Counted from the first letter of the stretch, positions 1 to 6,009 are shown. The stretch: DNA of 6,291 bases from Deltaproteobacteria bacterium (GCA_003506795.1 DNYO01000195.1:1-6291); one strand, 5' to 3'. The notes: generated by a model not told the origin, from the letters alone. A program made the numbers and translations.

Positions 1-139
1 CACCTTCATGGGCCCCAGTATATAATTCATCCGCTACCCCTCCCCATCTAAATAAGTCCTCAATATTACAGGATCAGGCGGGGTTTTTCAAGATAGAAAC
101 ATGGACCGCCCCGGGGAGGGTGCGAGGCCTCCTCCCATG

Positions 140-1393
140 TCAGCGTGACGCAGCCCTGCAGGGGACGATCGCAATGGTTTCCTTTCCCTCGAAGGCAGTC
201 CCGTTGTCGGTCATGCCCTTGAGAGTTCCTTCGGTGTCCGAGCATGTGAAGCCTGCCGCGCTTGTCCGGAAAAAGCACAGGAGGTCTCCATAACCGTCGT
301 CGTTGACATCCCAATCCCAGGGACTGCAGAAGGCCATGCTGTTTTCGTTTCCCGTATGCCCGAAGGTGATCCTGTCGAGGTTGGCGGTCTGAAAGGCATC
401 GAATGTACGGCTGCTGAGAATCGCGACCGGTATGAGCCCGTAGCTCCTGTAATCGATCATGTTCTTTTTGCTCCAGGGCCTGATGTCGATGGAGACGGAC
501 AGGAGGTCGGAAACGGGGATAGCCAGAAAACCGTGGATGCCGGTGGAGTCGACATAAGACCCAACAATCGAACCCGTGTCGTTTATTCCGTGGACGACGG
601 TTTGCGATGCTCCCGGATAGTCGATCGTAGTCCAGGTGCCGCCGCTTAACGCAAAGCCGTGGGTCCCCGCCGCATCCGTGTATTCACCGACGATCGTACC
701 CGGTTGGTTGACGTCCCAGGCTACTATGGCGTGGGCGCCGGGAAGCTCATGGAAGGCAAGGGCGCCGCCCGTCAGGGAACAACAATGGGTTCCGTCGAAA
801 TCGAGGCACTGCCCGACGATCATGCCGCCGTCATTGATGCCTAAGGCGTTAATGACTATGCCGGGACTGTCAGGGTAGTCCAGCATGGTATACACACCTC
901 CGGTCAGGGAAAACCCGTAGTATCCGCCAAGCCCCTGGGGTACATCAGGCCTGAAGCCGGAAAACCATCCGACGACCGTGCCCGAATTGTTGATGGAATA
1001 CACATACGTTTCGGTAGCAGTGGGATAGGAGGCGATATTCTTGTAGGTGGTGCCCGTCAGGGAGTATCCGAAAGCGACTCCACCAGGACTCACGTAGGTT
1101 CCGACAACTGTTCCCTGGTCGTTGATGCCGAGGCCGAAAGTCCAGATAGCCCCCGGGTAATCAAGGCTCCTCCATACCGCGCCTTTCAGCAAGAAGCCAT
1201 GGGGCTCAAAATCCTGCCCGGCGTTTTGATCGTAGTATCCGACGATAAGCCCGGAGTTGTTGATGCCCCAGGCCTCTGTGTGTCCGGCCCCAGGATAATC
1301 GAGGGCGGTAAAGGTAAATCCCGCGGCCCGTACGACGCTGAAAAGGGCAAAGACGAGGGCCACGCCAATCATGACAGCCGAAGCTCGTTTCAT
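140..1393 (-). CDS. Secreted HAF-repeat protein with C-terminal PEP-CTERM-associated-type domain
   Basis: This is a 417-residue exported protein of unknown function. Residues 1-24 form a signal peptide: two basic residues, a hydrophobic core, and likely cleavage near VRAA-G. Six imperfect repeats of about 45 residues follow. Each has a DYPG-like start, a core such as GINNSGLIVGYY, then an HGF/L segment. The GIN-type cores begin near residues 43, 89, 133, 185, 227 and 269. This matches the probable extracellular repeat 'HAF' family; a six-bladed propeller-like fold is my inference. Residues 298-412 form a separate domain beginning SIDIRPWSKKN and containing GLIPVAIL, a DVNDDGYGDL acidic loop that could bind calcium, and four cysteines (356, 373, 384, 412) that could form disulfides. 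Similar domains are common in exported Gram-negative proteins. No C-terminal sorting helix follows, so release or loose surface association is likely. The ATG has AAGGAGG six bases upstream. The gene is probably transcribed separately from the operon above it. Confidence 0.85.
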   Translation of the reverse strand: MKRASAVMIGVALVFALFSVVRAAGFTFTALDYPGAGHTEAWGINNSGLIVGYYDQNAGQDFEPHGFLLKGAVWRSLDYPGAIWTFGLGINDQGTVVGTYVSPGGVAFGYSLTGTTYKNIASYPTATETYVYSINNSGTVVGWFSGFRPDVPQGLGGYYGFSLTGGVYTMLDYPDSPGIVINALGINDGGMIVGQCLDFDGTHCCSLTGGALAFHELPGAHAIVAWDVNQPGTIVGEYTDAAGTHGFALSGGTWTTIDYPGASQTVVHGINDTGSIVGSYVDSTGIHGFLAIPVSDLLSVSIDIRPWSKKNMIDYRSYGLIPVAILSSRTFDAFQTANLDRITFGHTGNENSMAFCSPWDWDVNDDGYGDLLCFFRTSAAGFTCSDTEGTLKGMTDNGTAFEGKETIAIVPCRAASR

Positions 1394-1399
1394 TGCAAG

Positions 1400-1406
1400 C
1401 CTCCTT
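1400..1406 (-). promoter_or_regulatory. Ribosome binding site of the HAF-repeat gene
   Basis: The minus strand reads AAGGAGG, then six bases, then the ATG at 1393. This near-perfect Shine-Dalgarno site fixes the start and places the signal peptide exactly at the N-terminus. Confidence 0.8.
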
Positions 1407-1541
1407 ACTGGTTTATGAGACCTCTGACCGGCAGGGATCTTTCCTCCCCGCCCGTCGATTCCTGGGAGCCTGGTCCGGAGAGACGTTGTTGGTATGATAT
1501 GAAATAACGCAGAATCTGTCTGTCGCAGAAAGAGTGATTAT

Positions 1542-1572
1542 GCTATAGCTGTTTTTATCTTTCCTTTGTCAC
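1542..1572 (-). promoter_or_regulatory. Weak candidate promoter for the HAF-repeat gene
   Basis: On the minus strand GTGACA (1572-1567) is followed after 19 bases by TATAGC (1547-1542), inside the AT-rich string TATAGCATAAT. The spacing is long and both boxes are imperfect. The site lies in the right place, about 150 bases ahead of the HAF gene, and its -35-like box falls inside one arm of the 1563-1590 palindrome. I see no better sigma-70-like pair in the 219-base gap, but other sigma factors are not excluded. Confidence 0.2.
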
Positions 1573-1590
1573 GCTTTGGGGTGACAAAGG
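1563..1590. other. Perfect 10-bp palindrome with 8-base loop (terminator or operator)
   Basis: CCTTTGTCAC at 1563-1572 is exactly complementary to GTGACAAAGG at 1581-1590. It begins 22 bases after the stop of the uracil-DNA glycosylase gene, where an operon-end hairpin would be expected. However, the minus-strand transcript is A-rich rather than U-rich after the stem, and the plus strand has no T-run after it either, so it is not a canonical intrinsic terminator. The alternative is an operator for the HAF gene, because one arm overlaps its candidate -35 box. Confidence 0.5.
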
Positions 1591-1612
1591 ATTGGAGGGC
1601 GCGAGATAGTCT

Positions 1613-2236
1613 CTAAAGCATCTTCTTCAGCGTTTCCATGTCCTCCCAGGCGTCCGTTATCTTACTCTGGCTGCGAAGGAGGTAGGAAGGGTGGTAGGTG
1701 GGCAGGAGAGGTATTCCCCGAAAGGTTGTCATCTTACCCCGGATACGGCTGATGGGGGCATCTACCTCCAGCAATGTGTTGTAAGCGTGGCGCCCGAGGG
1801 TGCATATGACCCGGGGGCGGATGATATCGAGCTGTGCAAGAAGGTACTCCCTGCAGGAAGCCGCTTCCTGCGGTTCGGGATCGCGGTTTCCCGGCGGACG
1901 GCATTTAAGGACATTGCAGATGAACACATCGCTTCGATCCACGCCGATGCGTTCGATGAGCTGGTCAAGGAGTTTACCTGCCCTGCCGACGAACGGCCTT
2001 CCCTGGTTGTCTTCTTCCTCGCCGGGCGCTTCACCGACAAAGACGATATCAGCCTTCGGGTTTCCTTCCCCGAAGACGACCGTTTTTCGCGTCTTCGCCA
2101 GATCGCATCTTTCGCAGGCCAGTACGGTTTTCTTAAGGTGAGCAAGAGTAGGGCCTTTTTTTTCGGCAAAGGCATACTCGTCAACACCCATATTCTTCAA
2201 AGCAGTCAGCAATCCTTTTGCCTGTTTCGCATCCAT
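1613..2236 (-). CDS. Family 4 uracil-DNA glycosylase (4Fe-4S)
   Basis: A 207-residue cytosolic DNA repair enzyme that removes uracil arising from cytosine deamination or dUMP misincorporation, the first step of base excision repair. The family signature is clear: GEAPGEEEDNQGRPFVG from residue 68, NVLKCRPPGNRDP from 108, and TYHPSYLLR from 180. Four cysteines (41, 44, 112, 128) have the spacing of the iron-sulfur ligands in this family. Glu69, Asn108 and His182 match in spacing the active-site residues described for thermophilic family 4 enzymes. About 40 residues precede the first cysteine pair. The ATG start at 2236 has only a distant AGG (11 bases), so initiation may be weak; Met16 is a less likely start. 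Older annotations call such proteins phage SPO1 DNA polymerase-related. It lies 79 bases after gatA and is probably the last gene of the operon. Confidence 0.94.
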   Translation of the reverse strand: MDAKQAKGLLTALKNMGVDEYAFAEKKGPTLAHLKKTVLACERCDLAKTRKTVVFGEGNPKADIVFVGEAPGEEEDNQGRPFVGRAGKLLDQLIERIGVDRSDVFICNVLKCRPPGNRDPEPQEAASCREYLLAQLDIIRPRVICTLGRHAYNTLLEVDAPISRIRGKMTTFRGIPLLPTYHPSYLLRSQSKITDAWEDMETLKKML

Positions 2237-2272
2237 AGTATTATATACCTTTTAAAGAACTTATCTCACGCC

Positions 2273-2289
2273 TCCCGCCTCAAGCGGGA
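2273..2289. other. Small hairpin in the gatA-glycosylase gap
   Basis: TCCCGC and GCGGGA form a perfect 6-bp GC-rich stem around a 5-base CTCAA loop, between the gatA stop and the glycosylase start. No U-run follows on the minus-strand transcript, so it is not an intrinsic terminator. It might stabilise or attenuate the message, or be a small dispersed repeat. Confidence 0.4.
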
Positions 2290-2315
2290 TCGCTTTGCTC
2301 CTCTCTCGAGCCCTG

Positions 2316-3776
2316 TCAAACTCTCAAACGCCCCGGCACTGTCTCTGCTTTTTTTACTGCCTCAAAGACGTGCGCCGCCTGGAGCATGCGCCCTTCGTCC
2401 AGGGGTCTGCCTATGATCTGCAGGCCGATGGGGAGACCTTTTGCATCGAAGCCGCCGGGGATGGAGATCCCGGGCAGGCCTGCGAGGTTAACGGGTATGG
2501 TAAAGATGTCTGAAAGATACATGGTCAAGGGGTCCGCAACGCGCTCGCCCACCTTGAAAGCCGTCGTCGGGGAGACGGGAGTGACGATGAGGTCACAGGA
2601 GGTGAACGCGGCATCGAAGTCCCGGCGGATAAGCGTGCGTACCTTGCCGGCCTTGCGATAATATGCGTCGTAGTAACCTGAGGAGAGGACGTAGGTGCCG
2701 AGTATGATCCTGCGCTTTACCTCCTTGCCGAAGCCTTTGAAACGCGTCTTCTTGTACATGTCGATTATGTCTTTGCCGTTTTCACGAAGGCCGTATTTTA
2801 CTCCATCATACCGTGCGAGGTTCGAGGACGCTTCAGCGGTGCAGATGATGTAGTAGGTGGCCACTGCGTACTGCGTATGGGGCAGGGAGACGTCGACAAG
2901 GGTCGCTCCCTGGTCCTTGAGTATCTGCAGGTTATCTTCGTAGGTCTTCTTAACGTCAGCCTCCATGCCTTCAACGGAATACTCGGCTGGTATGCCGACC
3001 CTGAGCCCTTTTATATCCCTGCCCAAAAAGGACTGATAGTCCGGAACGGGTTCAGGGATGGATGTGGAATCCATCGGGTCGTATCCGGCGATAACGCCGA
3101 GCATGGTGGCGCAATCGCTGACATTGCGCGAGAAGGGGCCTATCTGGTCAAGGGAGGAGGCAAAAGCCACGAGTCCGTAGCGGGACACCCTGCCATAGGT
3201 GGGCTTCATGCCGATTACGCCGCAAAGGCCGGCGGGTTGGCGGATGGAGCCGCCCGTGTCCGTGCCAAGGGCCGAGGTGCAAAGGCCGGAGGCTACCGCC
3301 GCCGCCGATCCGCCGCTCGAACCACCGGGGATGCGCGTCGTGTCCCAGGGGTTTCTCGTTGTCTGAAACGCCGAGTTCTCCGTCGATGATCCCATGGCGA
3401 ACTCATCCATGTTGAGTCGGCCCAGGTGAACAAAACCGGCTTCCTTCAGCTTCCGTATGACCGTCGCGTCATAAGGGGGTACAAACCCTTTGAGGATATT
3501 CGAACCGCAGGTGGTCTCGACGCCTTTCGTACAGAGAATGTCCTTCATACCGAGAGGAATCCCAAGAAGCGGGGTATCTTCACCGCGCCCGATCCTTTCG
3601 TCGGCACTTCTGGCCATCTCCATGGCGTAGTCCTCTGTTGTTCTCAGATAAGAGAGCACTTCGCCGTCATATTTTTTAATACGATTGAGATAATACTCCG
3701 TCAATTCCACGGAAGTGATTTCTTTTTTCCGGAGCATCTCCCTGAGTTGCACTATCGTCAAGTCGAGTATGTCCAC
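2316..3776 (-). CDS. gatA: Glutamyl-/aspartyl-tRNA amidotransferase subunit A
   Basis: A 486-residue cytosolic amidase subunit of GatCAB. It hydrolyses glutamine and supplies ammonia so that GatB can convert Glu-tRNA(Gln) to Gln-tRNA(Gln) and, in many bacteria, Asp-tRNA(Asn) to Asn-tRNA(Asn). The amidase-signature fold is complete and the catalytic Ser-cisSer-Lys triad is visible: Lys78 in GIPLGMKDI, Ser153 in PGGSSGGSAAA, and Ser177 in GTDTGGSIRQPA. These sit one residue before the equivalents in the Staphylococcus aureus enzyme (79/154/178). Length is normal for GatA, and nothing suggests a general amidase instead. The start is GTG at 3776, supported by TAAGGAG seven bases upstream. gatC lies upstream but is separated by a 175-base gap filled with heptamer repeats. 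gatB does not follow, so it must be encoded elsewhere. Confidence 0.98.
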   Translation of the reverse strand: MDILDLTIVQLREMLRKKEITSVELTEYYLNRIKKYDGEVLSYLRTTEDYAMEMARSADERIGRGEDTPLLGIPLGMKDILCTKGVETTCGSNILKGFVPPYDATVIRKLKEAGFVHLGRLNMDEFAMGSSTENSAFQTTRNPWDTTRIPGGSSGGSAAAVASGLCTSALGTDTGGSIRQPAGLCGVIGMKPTYGRVSRYGLVAFASSLDQIGPFSRNVSDCATMLGVIAGYDPMDSTSIPEPVPDYQSFLGRDIKGLRVGIPAEYSVEGMEADVKKTYEDNLQILKDQGATLVDVSLPHTQYAVATYYIICTAEASSNLARYDGVKYGLRENGKDIIDMYKKTRFKGFGKEVKRRIILGTYVLSSGYYDAYYRKAGKVRTLIRRDFDAAFTSCDLIVTPVSPTTAFKVGERVADPLTMYLSDIFTIPVNLAGLPGISIPGGFDAKGLPIGLQIIGRPLDEGRMLQAAHVFEAVKKAETVPGRLRV

Positions 3777-3783
3777 GTTTAAT

Positions 3784-3790
3784 CTCCTTA
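3784..3790 (-). promoter_or_regulatory. Ribosome binding site of gatA (decides a GTG start)
   Basis: The minus strand reads TAAGGAG, seven bases before the GTG at 3776. It supports GTG as the gatA start. It lies only seven bases beyond the edge of the heptamer-repeat element, so folding of that element in the mRNA could affect access to this site. Confidence 0.8.
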
Positions 3791-3796
3791 GAATCA

Positions 3797-3833
3797 GGTA
3801 ATGGGTAATGGGTTATGGGTAATGGGAAAAGCC
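3797..3833 (+). repeat. Heptamer repeat cluster 1: four tandem TWATGGG units
   Basis: Starting at 3799 the plus strand reads TAATGGG, TAATGGG, TTATGGG, TAATGGG without interruption, preceded by GG and followed by AAAAGCC. The four GGG runs (3803, 3810, 3817, 3824) are separated by exactly four bases, which is a canonical G-quadruplex pattern on the gatA template strand. Confidence 0.95.
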
Positions 3834-3866
3834 TTAAAACCTAATTACCTATCAGCCTTAGATACC

Positions 3867-3904
3867 GGGTAATGGGTTATGGGTCATGGGTTATGGGAAA
3901 AGCC
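3867..3904 (+). repeat. Heptamer repeat cluster 2: TAATGGG, TTATGGG, TCATGGG, TTATGGG
   Basis: Four units run from 3870 to 3897, preceded by GGG at 3867 and followed by AAAAGCC, as in cluster 1. This gives five GGG runs with four-base spacers, so there is one more G-tract than a quadruplex needs. The TCAT variant shows drift between units while the GGG is fully kept. Confidence 0.95.
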
Positions 3905-3914
3905 TAAAAAGTCT

Positions 3915-3948
3915 TTCCTATTACCCATAACCTATTACCTATTACCCC
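3915..3948 (-). repeat. Heptamer repeat cluster 3 (inverted)
   Basis: Read on the minus strand it is GGGG, then TAATAGG, TAATAGG, TTATGGG, TAATAGG, AA. It is the reverse complement of cluster 1 except for one G-to-A change in each of three units. Because it lies on the coding strand it is the only G-rich part in the mRNA, and it could pair with the C-rich transcripts of cluster 1 or cluster 2. Confidence 0.92.
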
Positions 3949-3951
3949 TTT

Positions 3952-4245
3952 TCACTCCACCTCAATGATCGGCGGCACCTTGAAAAAAGTGTCGATCCGT
4001 TCGGGGGCGTTGCCTGTCGATTCCTCCGCTGTGAAGGATTCCCTGACGACATCCTCTCTCATGACGCAGCCGACGGGGACGGCATGGCTCGTCGGTTCTA
4101 CACCCTGTGTATCGAGGGCGTTCAATGAATCCATATACTGAAGGATGCTGTCGATCTGGCCCGTATATTCGTCGATCTCCCGGGGATCGAGGTCAAGCCT
4201 CCCAAGATGCGCCACATACTCAACAGTCTCTCGTGTAATCTTCAT
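3952..4245 (-). CDS. gatC: Glutamyl-/aspartyl-tRNA amidotransferase subunit C
   Basis: A 97-residue subunit that wraps around GatA and GatB and stabilises the amidotransferase complex. The pattern is typical of GatC: an N-terminal ETVEYVAHLGRLDLDPREI helix region, then SILQYMDSLNALDTQGVEPTSH, MREDVV near residue 62, and NAPERIDTFFKVPPIIE at the C-terminus. The length is normal. The frame stays open further upstream to 4371, but that extension runs into the CBS gene and has no GatC-like residues, so the internal ATG at 4245 is the start. It has AGGCGG six bases upstream within a purine-rich stretch. It follows the CBS gene by 70 bases. The repeat element starts three bases after its TGA stop. 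Confidence 0.96.
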   Translation of the reverse strand: MKITRETVEYVAHLGRLDLDPREIDEYTGQIDSILQYMDSLNALDTQGVEPTSHAVPVGCVMREDVVRESFTAEESTGNAPERIDTFFKVPPIIEVE

Positions 4246-4315
4246 ATTCTTCCGCCTTTTCCTTCCTTTCACCTTACAAGTACATTTCGTAGTATCTTTG
4301 AAACCTGAAACCGTT

Positions 4316-4687
4316 CTATCCGCACTCCGCCACGGCCTTGATGATGTCTCCCCGTGTGACGATGCCCACAAGCTTTTCGTTGTCCATGATCGGTATCCTG
4401 TTGACGTGTTTTTCTATCATGATCTTCGCGACGAGGACTGCCGATTCTGTGGGTGATACGGTTATTACGTCTGCCGTCATTACATCAGCCACGGATATAT
4501 CACCTATCGCGCCTGATTTCAGGCCCTTCAGGATATCGCTCTGACTTATTATGCCGACGAGTTTGCCCTTGTCGACGACGGGCATGCCCGCAATCTTGAA
4601 AAGTTCGAGCTTGTTGAGAATGATATTCAGTTTTTCCGACGGATGACAGGTTACCACGTTCTTGTTCATCAGCTCCACAACCTTCAT
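4316..4687 (-). CDS. Stand-alone CBS-pair protein, predicted nucleotide sensor
   Basis: A 123-residue soluble protein made almost wholly of two CBS domains, at about residues 1-55 and 65-121. Each opens with a conserved VxxVMT-like segment (VVELMNKNVVTCHPS; VADVMTADVITVSPT) and ends with a ligand-loop motif (LVGIISQSDILK; LVGIVTRGDIIK). CBS pairs commonly bind AMP, ATP or S-adenosylmethionine in the cleft between the domains; the actual ligand here is unknown. The frame is open far upstream, but that part overlaps the nucleotidyltransferase gene, so the ATG at 4687 with AAGGGGG six bases before it is the start. The preceding gene stops 14 bases upstream, so translation is probably coupled. 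CBS pairs are often fused to DUF294 nucleotidyltransferases, which makes the upstream protein its most likely partner. That pairing is inference. Confidence 0.93.
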   Translation of the reverse strand: MKVVELMNKNVVTCHPSEKLNIILNKLELFKIAGMPVVDKGKLVGIISQSDILKGLKSGAIGDISVADVMTADVITVSPTESAVLVAKIMIEKHVNRIPIMDNEKLVGIVTRGDIIKAVAECG

Positions 4688-4693
4688 AAATAA

Positions 4694-4700
4694 CCCCCTT
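4694..4700 (-). promoter_or_regulatory. Ribosome binding site of the CBS gene
   Basis: The minus strand reads AAGGGGG, six bases before the ATG at 4687 and directly after the TAA stop (4704-4702) of the nucleotidyltransferase gene. It decides the CBS start against the longer in-frame extension and suits translational coupling. Confidence 0.75.
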
Positions 4701-4701
4701 A

Positions 4702-6009
4702 TTACATTGGCTGTCCGAAGAGCAGCGTTTCCTGTATCAGCTTCTGAAAGGCTTCGACGGACTTCATGGCCCTGCGAAGTTTTTCCTGTTCGTCGGGACC
4801 CAGCATATCGGGCCGCAGAAAATTCGAGCTCTTGCCGCCCTCGTCCCGGGAATTGATCTGGTTGATTATCCTGTACCGGACAAAAGTGAAATAAGCGTCG
4901 ATCAGGGAATTCTCCATATCTTTCCTGATAATGTTGCGTTCTCTCAGGATACCGATGCGTTTGAGCGTGTTGGTCTCGAATATTCCGTTGGACAACGAAA
5001 GCATCCTGACGGACAGGATGAGCGGTGACCATCCCATCACTTTTATATTGAATCTGTCTTTATGTTCGCCTTCTTTTTCAACCTTGAACCCACCGAAGAA
5101 GGTGAGTGCGCTGGGCATGAGGACCGCCGACTGGACGAACTCCTTCATGACGTGTTTGCTGTTCGTAAGCATGGCGAAGAAGTATTCCAGGAACCCGGCG
5201 AGCAGCGCGTTGTTGCCCTTCACTGCCCGGGCGTCGGTGAGGATGATGATGTCCAGCGGCTCGAAGATGCCCCTGTTGTACGTGATACGCTCATCGATCC
5301 TCTTTTTCCAGTCCGATACCGAGCCCCTCCAACGTGCATTCACGGGCATGACGCCGCCCTTGCACTTCTCAAAACCGACCTCGTTCAGTCTGTCCGAGGC
5401 CTTCCGGGCAAATATCTCAAAATATCCGTCGAGGAGCCTCTTCGGTTCAAGGATTTCAGGAGAGACGGGACCTCCTGCTGTGCCCGTCATCCCGGTGTAT
5501 CGCTGCCTGAGGGCGGGTGTCGCGAAATCATCATCGCGCTCGCCGTAGATCAACATGTTGTCCTGGTCGGTGACCATCGTCTGCTCATCGCGGCCTTCGC
5601 TGCCAAGGCCTGCCCAGACGTATTCCACGGGAGGTTTTCCCAGTCCTTCCTCAACCATCTCCTCTTCGACAAGATCGAGGACACGGTTGGCTATCCGGTC
5701 CCTGATGATACGGAAGAGATTGTGGACATCTACTATTGTATCTTCCTCGAGAAAGAAGTTTTCCACTCCCGAAACAGCCCGTTCATGGCATTCCAGAAGC
5801 GTTTCGTAAGAGGTAGCGCTGTGAATTGTCTCGATGACAAGAGCGTTCAGCTCGGTCTCGAAGACCTCGTAGTCCTTCAGAACGGTCTGCAGTGTCTCGC
5901 CAAGCTCCGACAGGATACGGTAGCGGTCATGGCGCAGCATGGCCTTGTTCTTCATGTCCTCCTGATGTTCGTTAATGAAGGACTCGATGATCGAAAAATT
6001 TAAAGGCAT
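4702..6009 (-). CDS. DUF294 (GlnD-like) nucleotidyltransferase without fused sensor domains
   Basis: A 435-residue cytosolic protein. Residues 1-125 are helical and charged. Residues 130-265 carry the nucleotidyltransferase signature AGLGSEGRDEQ (about 134-144) and TDQDN with two metal-binding aspartates (148, 150); DIIILTDARAVKG from about 253 is a likely source of the third acidic residue. GGVMPVNARWRGS and the C-terminal helical segment from about 370 (AYFTFVRYRIINQI) fit the DUF294 and DUF294 C-terminal domains. The family resembles the uridylyltransferase domain of GlnD, but the HD and ACT domains are absent, so PII uridylylation cannot be assumed; its substrate is unknown. Many relatives carry cyclic-nucleotide-binding and CBS domains at the N-terminus. 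Here the former is missing and the CBS pair is the next gene. The ATG at 6009 is preferred over an adjacent TTG because GAGG lies six bases before it. Confidence 0.88.
   Translation of the reverse strand: MPLNFSIIESFINEHQEDMKNKAMLRHDRYRILSELGETLQTVLKDYEVFETELNALVIETIHSATSYETLLECHERAVSGVENFFLEEDTIVDVHNLFRIIRDRIANRVLDLVEEEMVEEGLGKPPVEYVWAGLGSEGRDEQTMVTDQDNMLIYGERDDDFATPALRQRYTGMTGTAGGPVSPEILEPKRLLDGYFEIFARKASDRLNEVGFEKCKGGVMPVNARWRGSVSDWKKRIDERITYNRGIFEPLDIIILTDARAVKGNNALLAGFLEYFFAMLTNSKHVMKEFVQSAVLMPSALTFFGGFKVEKEGEHKDRFNIKVMGWSPLILSVRMLSLSNGIFETNTLKRIGILRERNIIRKDMENSLIDAYFTFVRYRIINQINSRDEGGKSSNFLRPDMLGPDEQEKLRRAMKSVEAFQKLIQETLLFGQPM

Larger units (their letters stand above)
3797..3948. repeat. 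Intergenic palindromic heptamer-repeat element between gatC and gatA
   Basis: This 152-bp non-coding element contains two direct G-rich clusters 71 bp apart and one inverted cluster at its gatC end. Its ends form an inverted repeat: 3797-3828 matches the reverse complement of 3915-3946 at 29 of 32 positions. Clusters 1 and 2 match at 32 of 35 positions over the stretch ending in AAAAGCC. Between them, 3840-3852 is a degenerate inverted copy. There is no open frame or transposase, and I see no target-site duplication. Heptamer tandem repeats (STRR) are known from heterocystous cyanobacteria; I do not recognise this particular motif as a named family. Confidence 0.85.

Noticed and set aside
77..137. 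Possible terminator of the HAF gene formed by GC-rich inverted segments
   Set aside because: GGCGG/CCGCC and GGGAGG/CCTCCC pairings exist but are short, and no U-run follows on the minus-strand transcript.
1691..2416. Plus-strand open frame of 241 codons over the glycosylase and gatA end
   Set aside because: It is antisense to two well-supported genes and has no recognisable domain.
3797..3948. CRISPR array
   Set aside because: The units are 7 bp in tandem with no unique 25-40 base spacers, and one cluster is inverted.
4299..4312. Tandem 7-mer TGAAACC x2 in the CBS-gatC gap
   Set aside because: There are only two copies, it is unrelated to TWATGGG, and it is easily explained by chance.
4246..4371. 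Upstream extension of gatC to an ATG at 4371
   Set aside because: The extra 42 residues do not resemble GatC and overlap the CBS coding region, while the ATG at 4245 gives a normal-length GatC.
4688..5032. N-terminal extension of the CBS protein
   Set aside because: The extension is a frame-shadow of the nucleotidyltransferase gene. The ATG at 4687 has a strong ribosome binding site and begins the first CBS domain directly.
5062..6003. Long plus-strand open frame of 313 codons antisense to the nucleotidyltransferase gene
   Set aside because: Its translation shows no family features and is rich in the residues expected from reading a GC-rich gene backwards. The opposite strand encodes a clear DUF294 protein over the same span.
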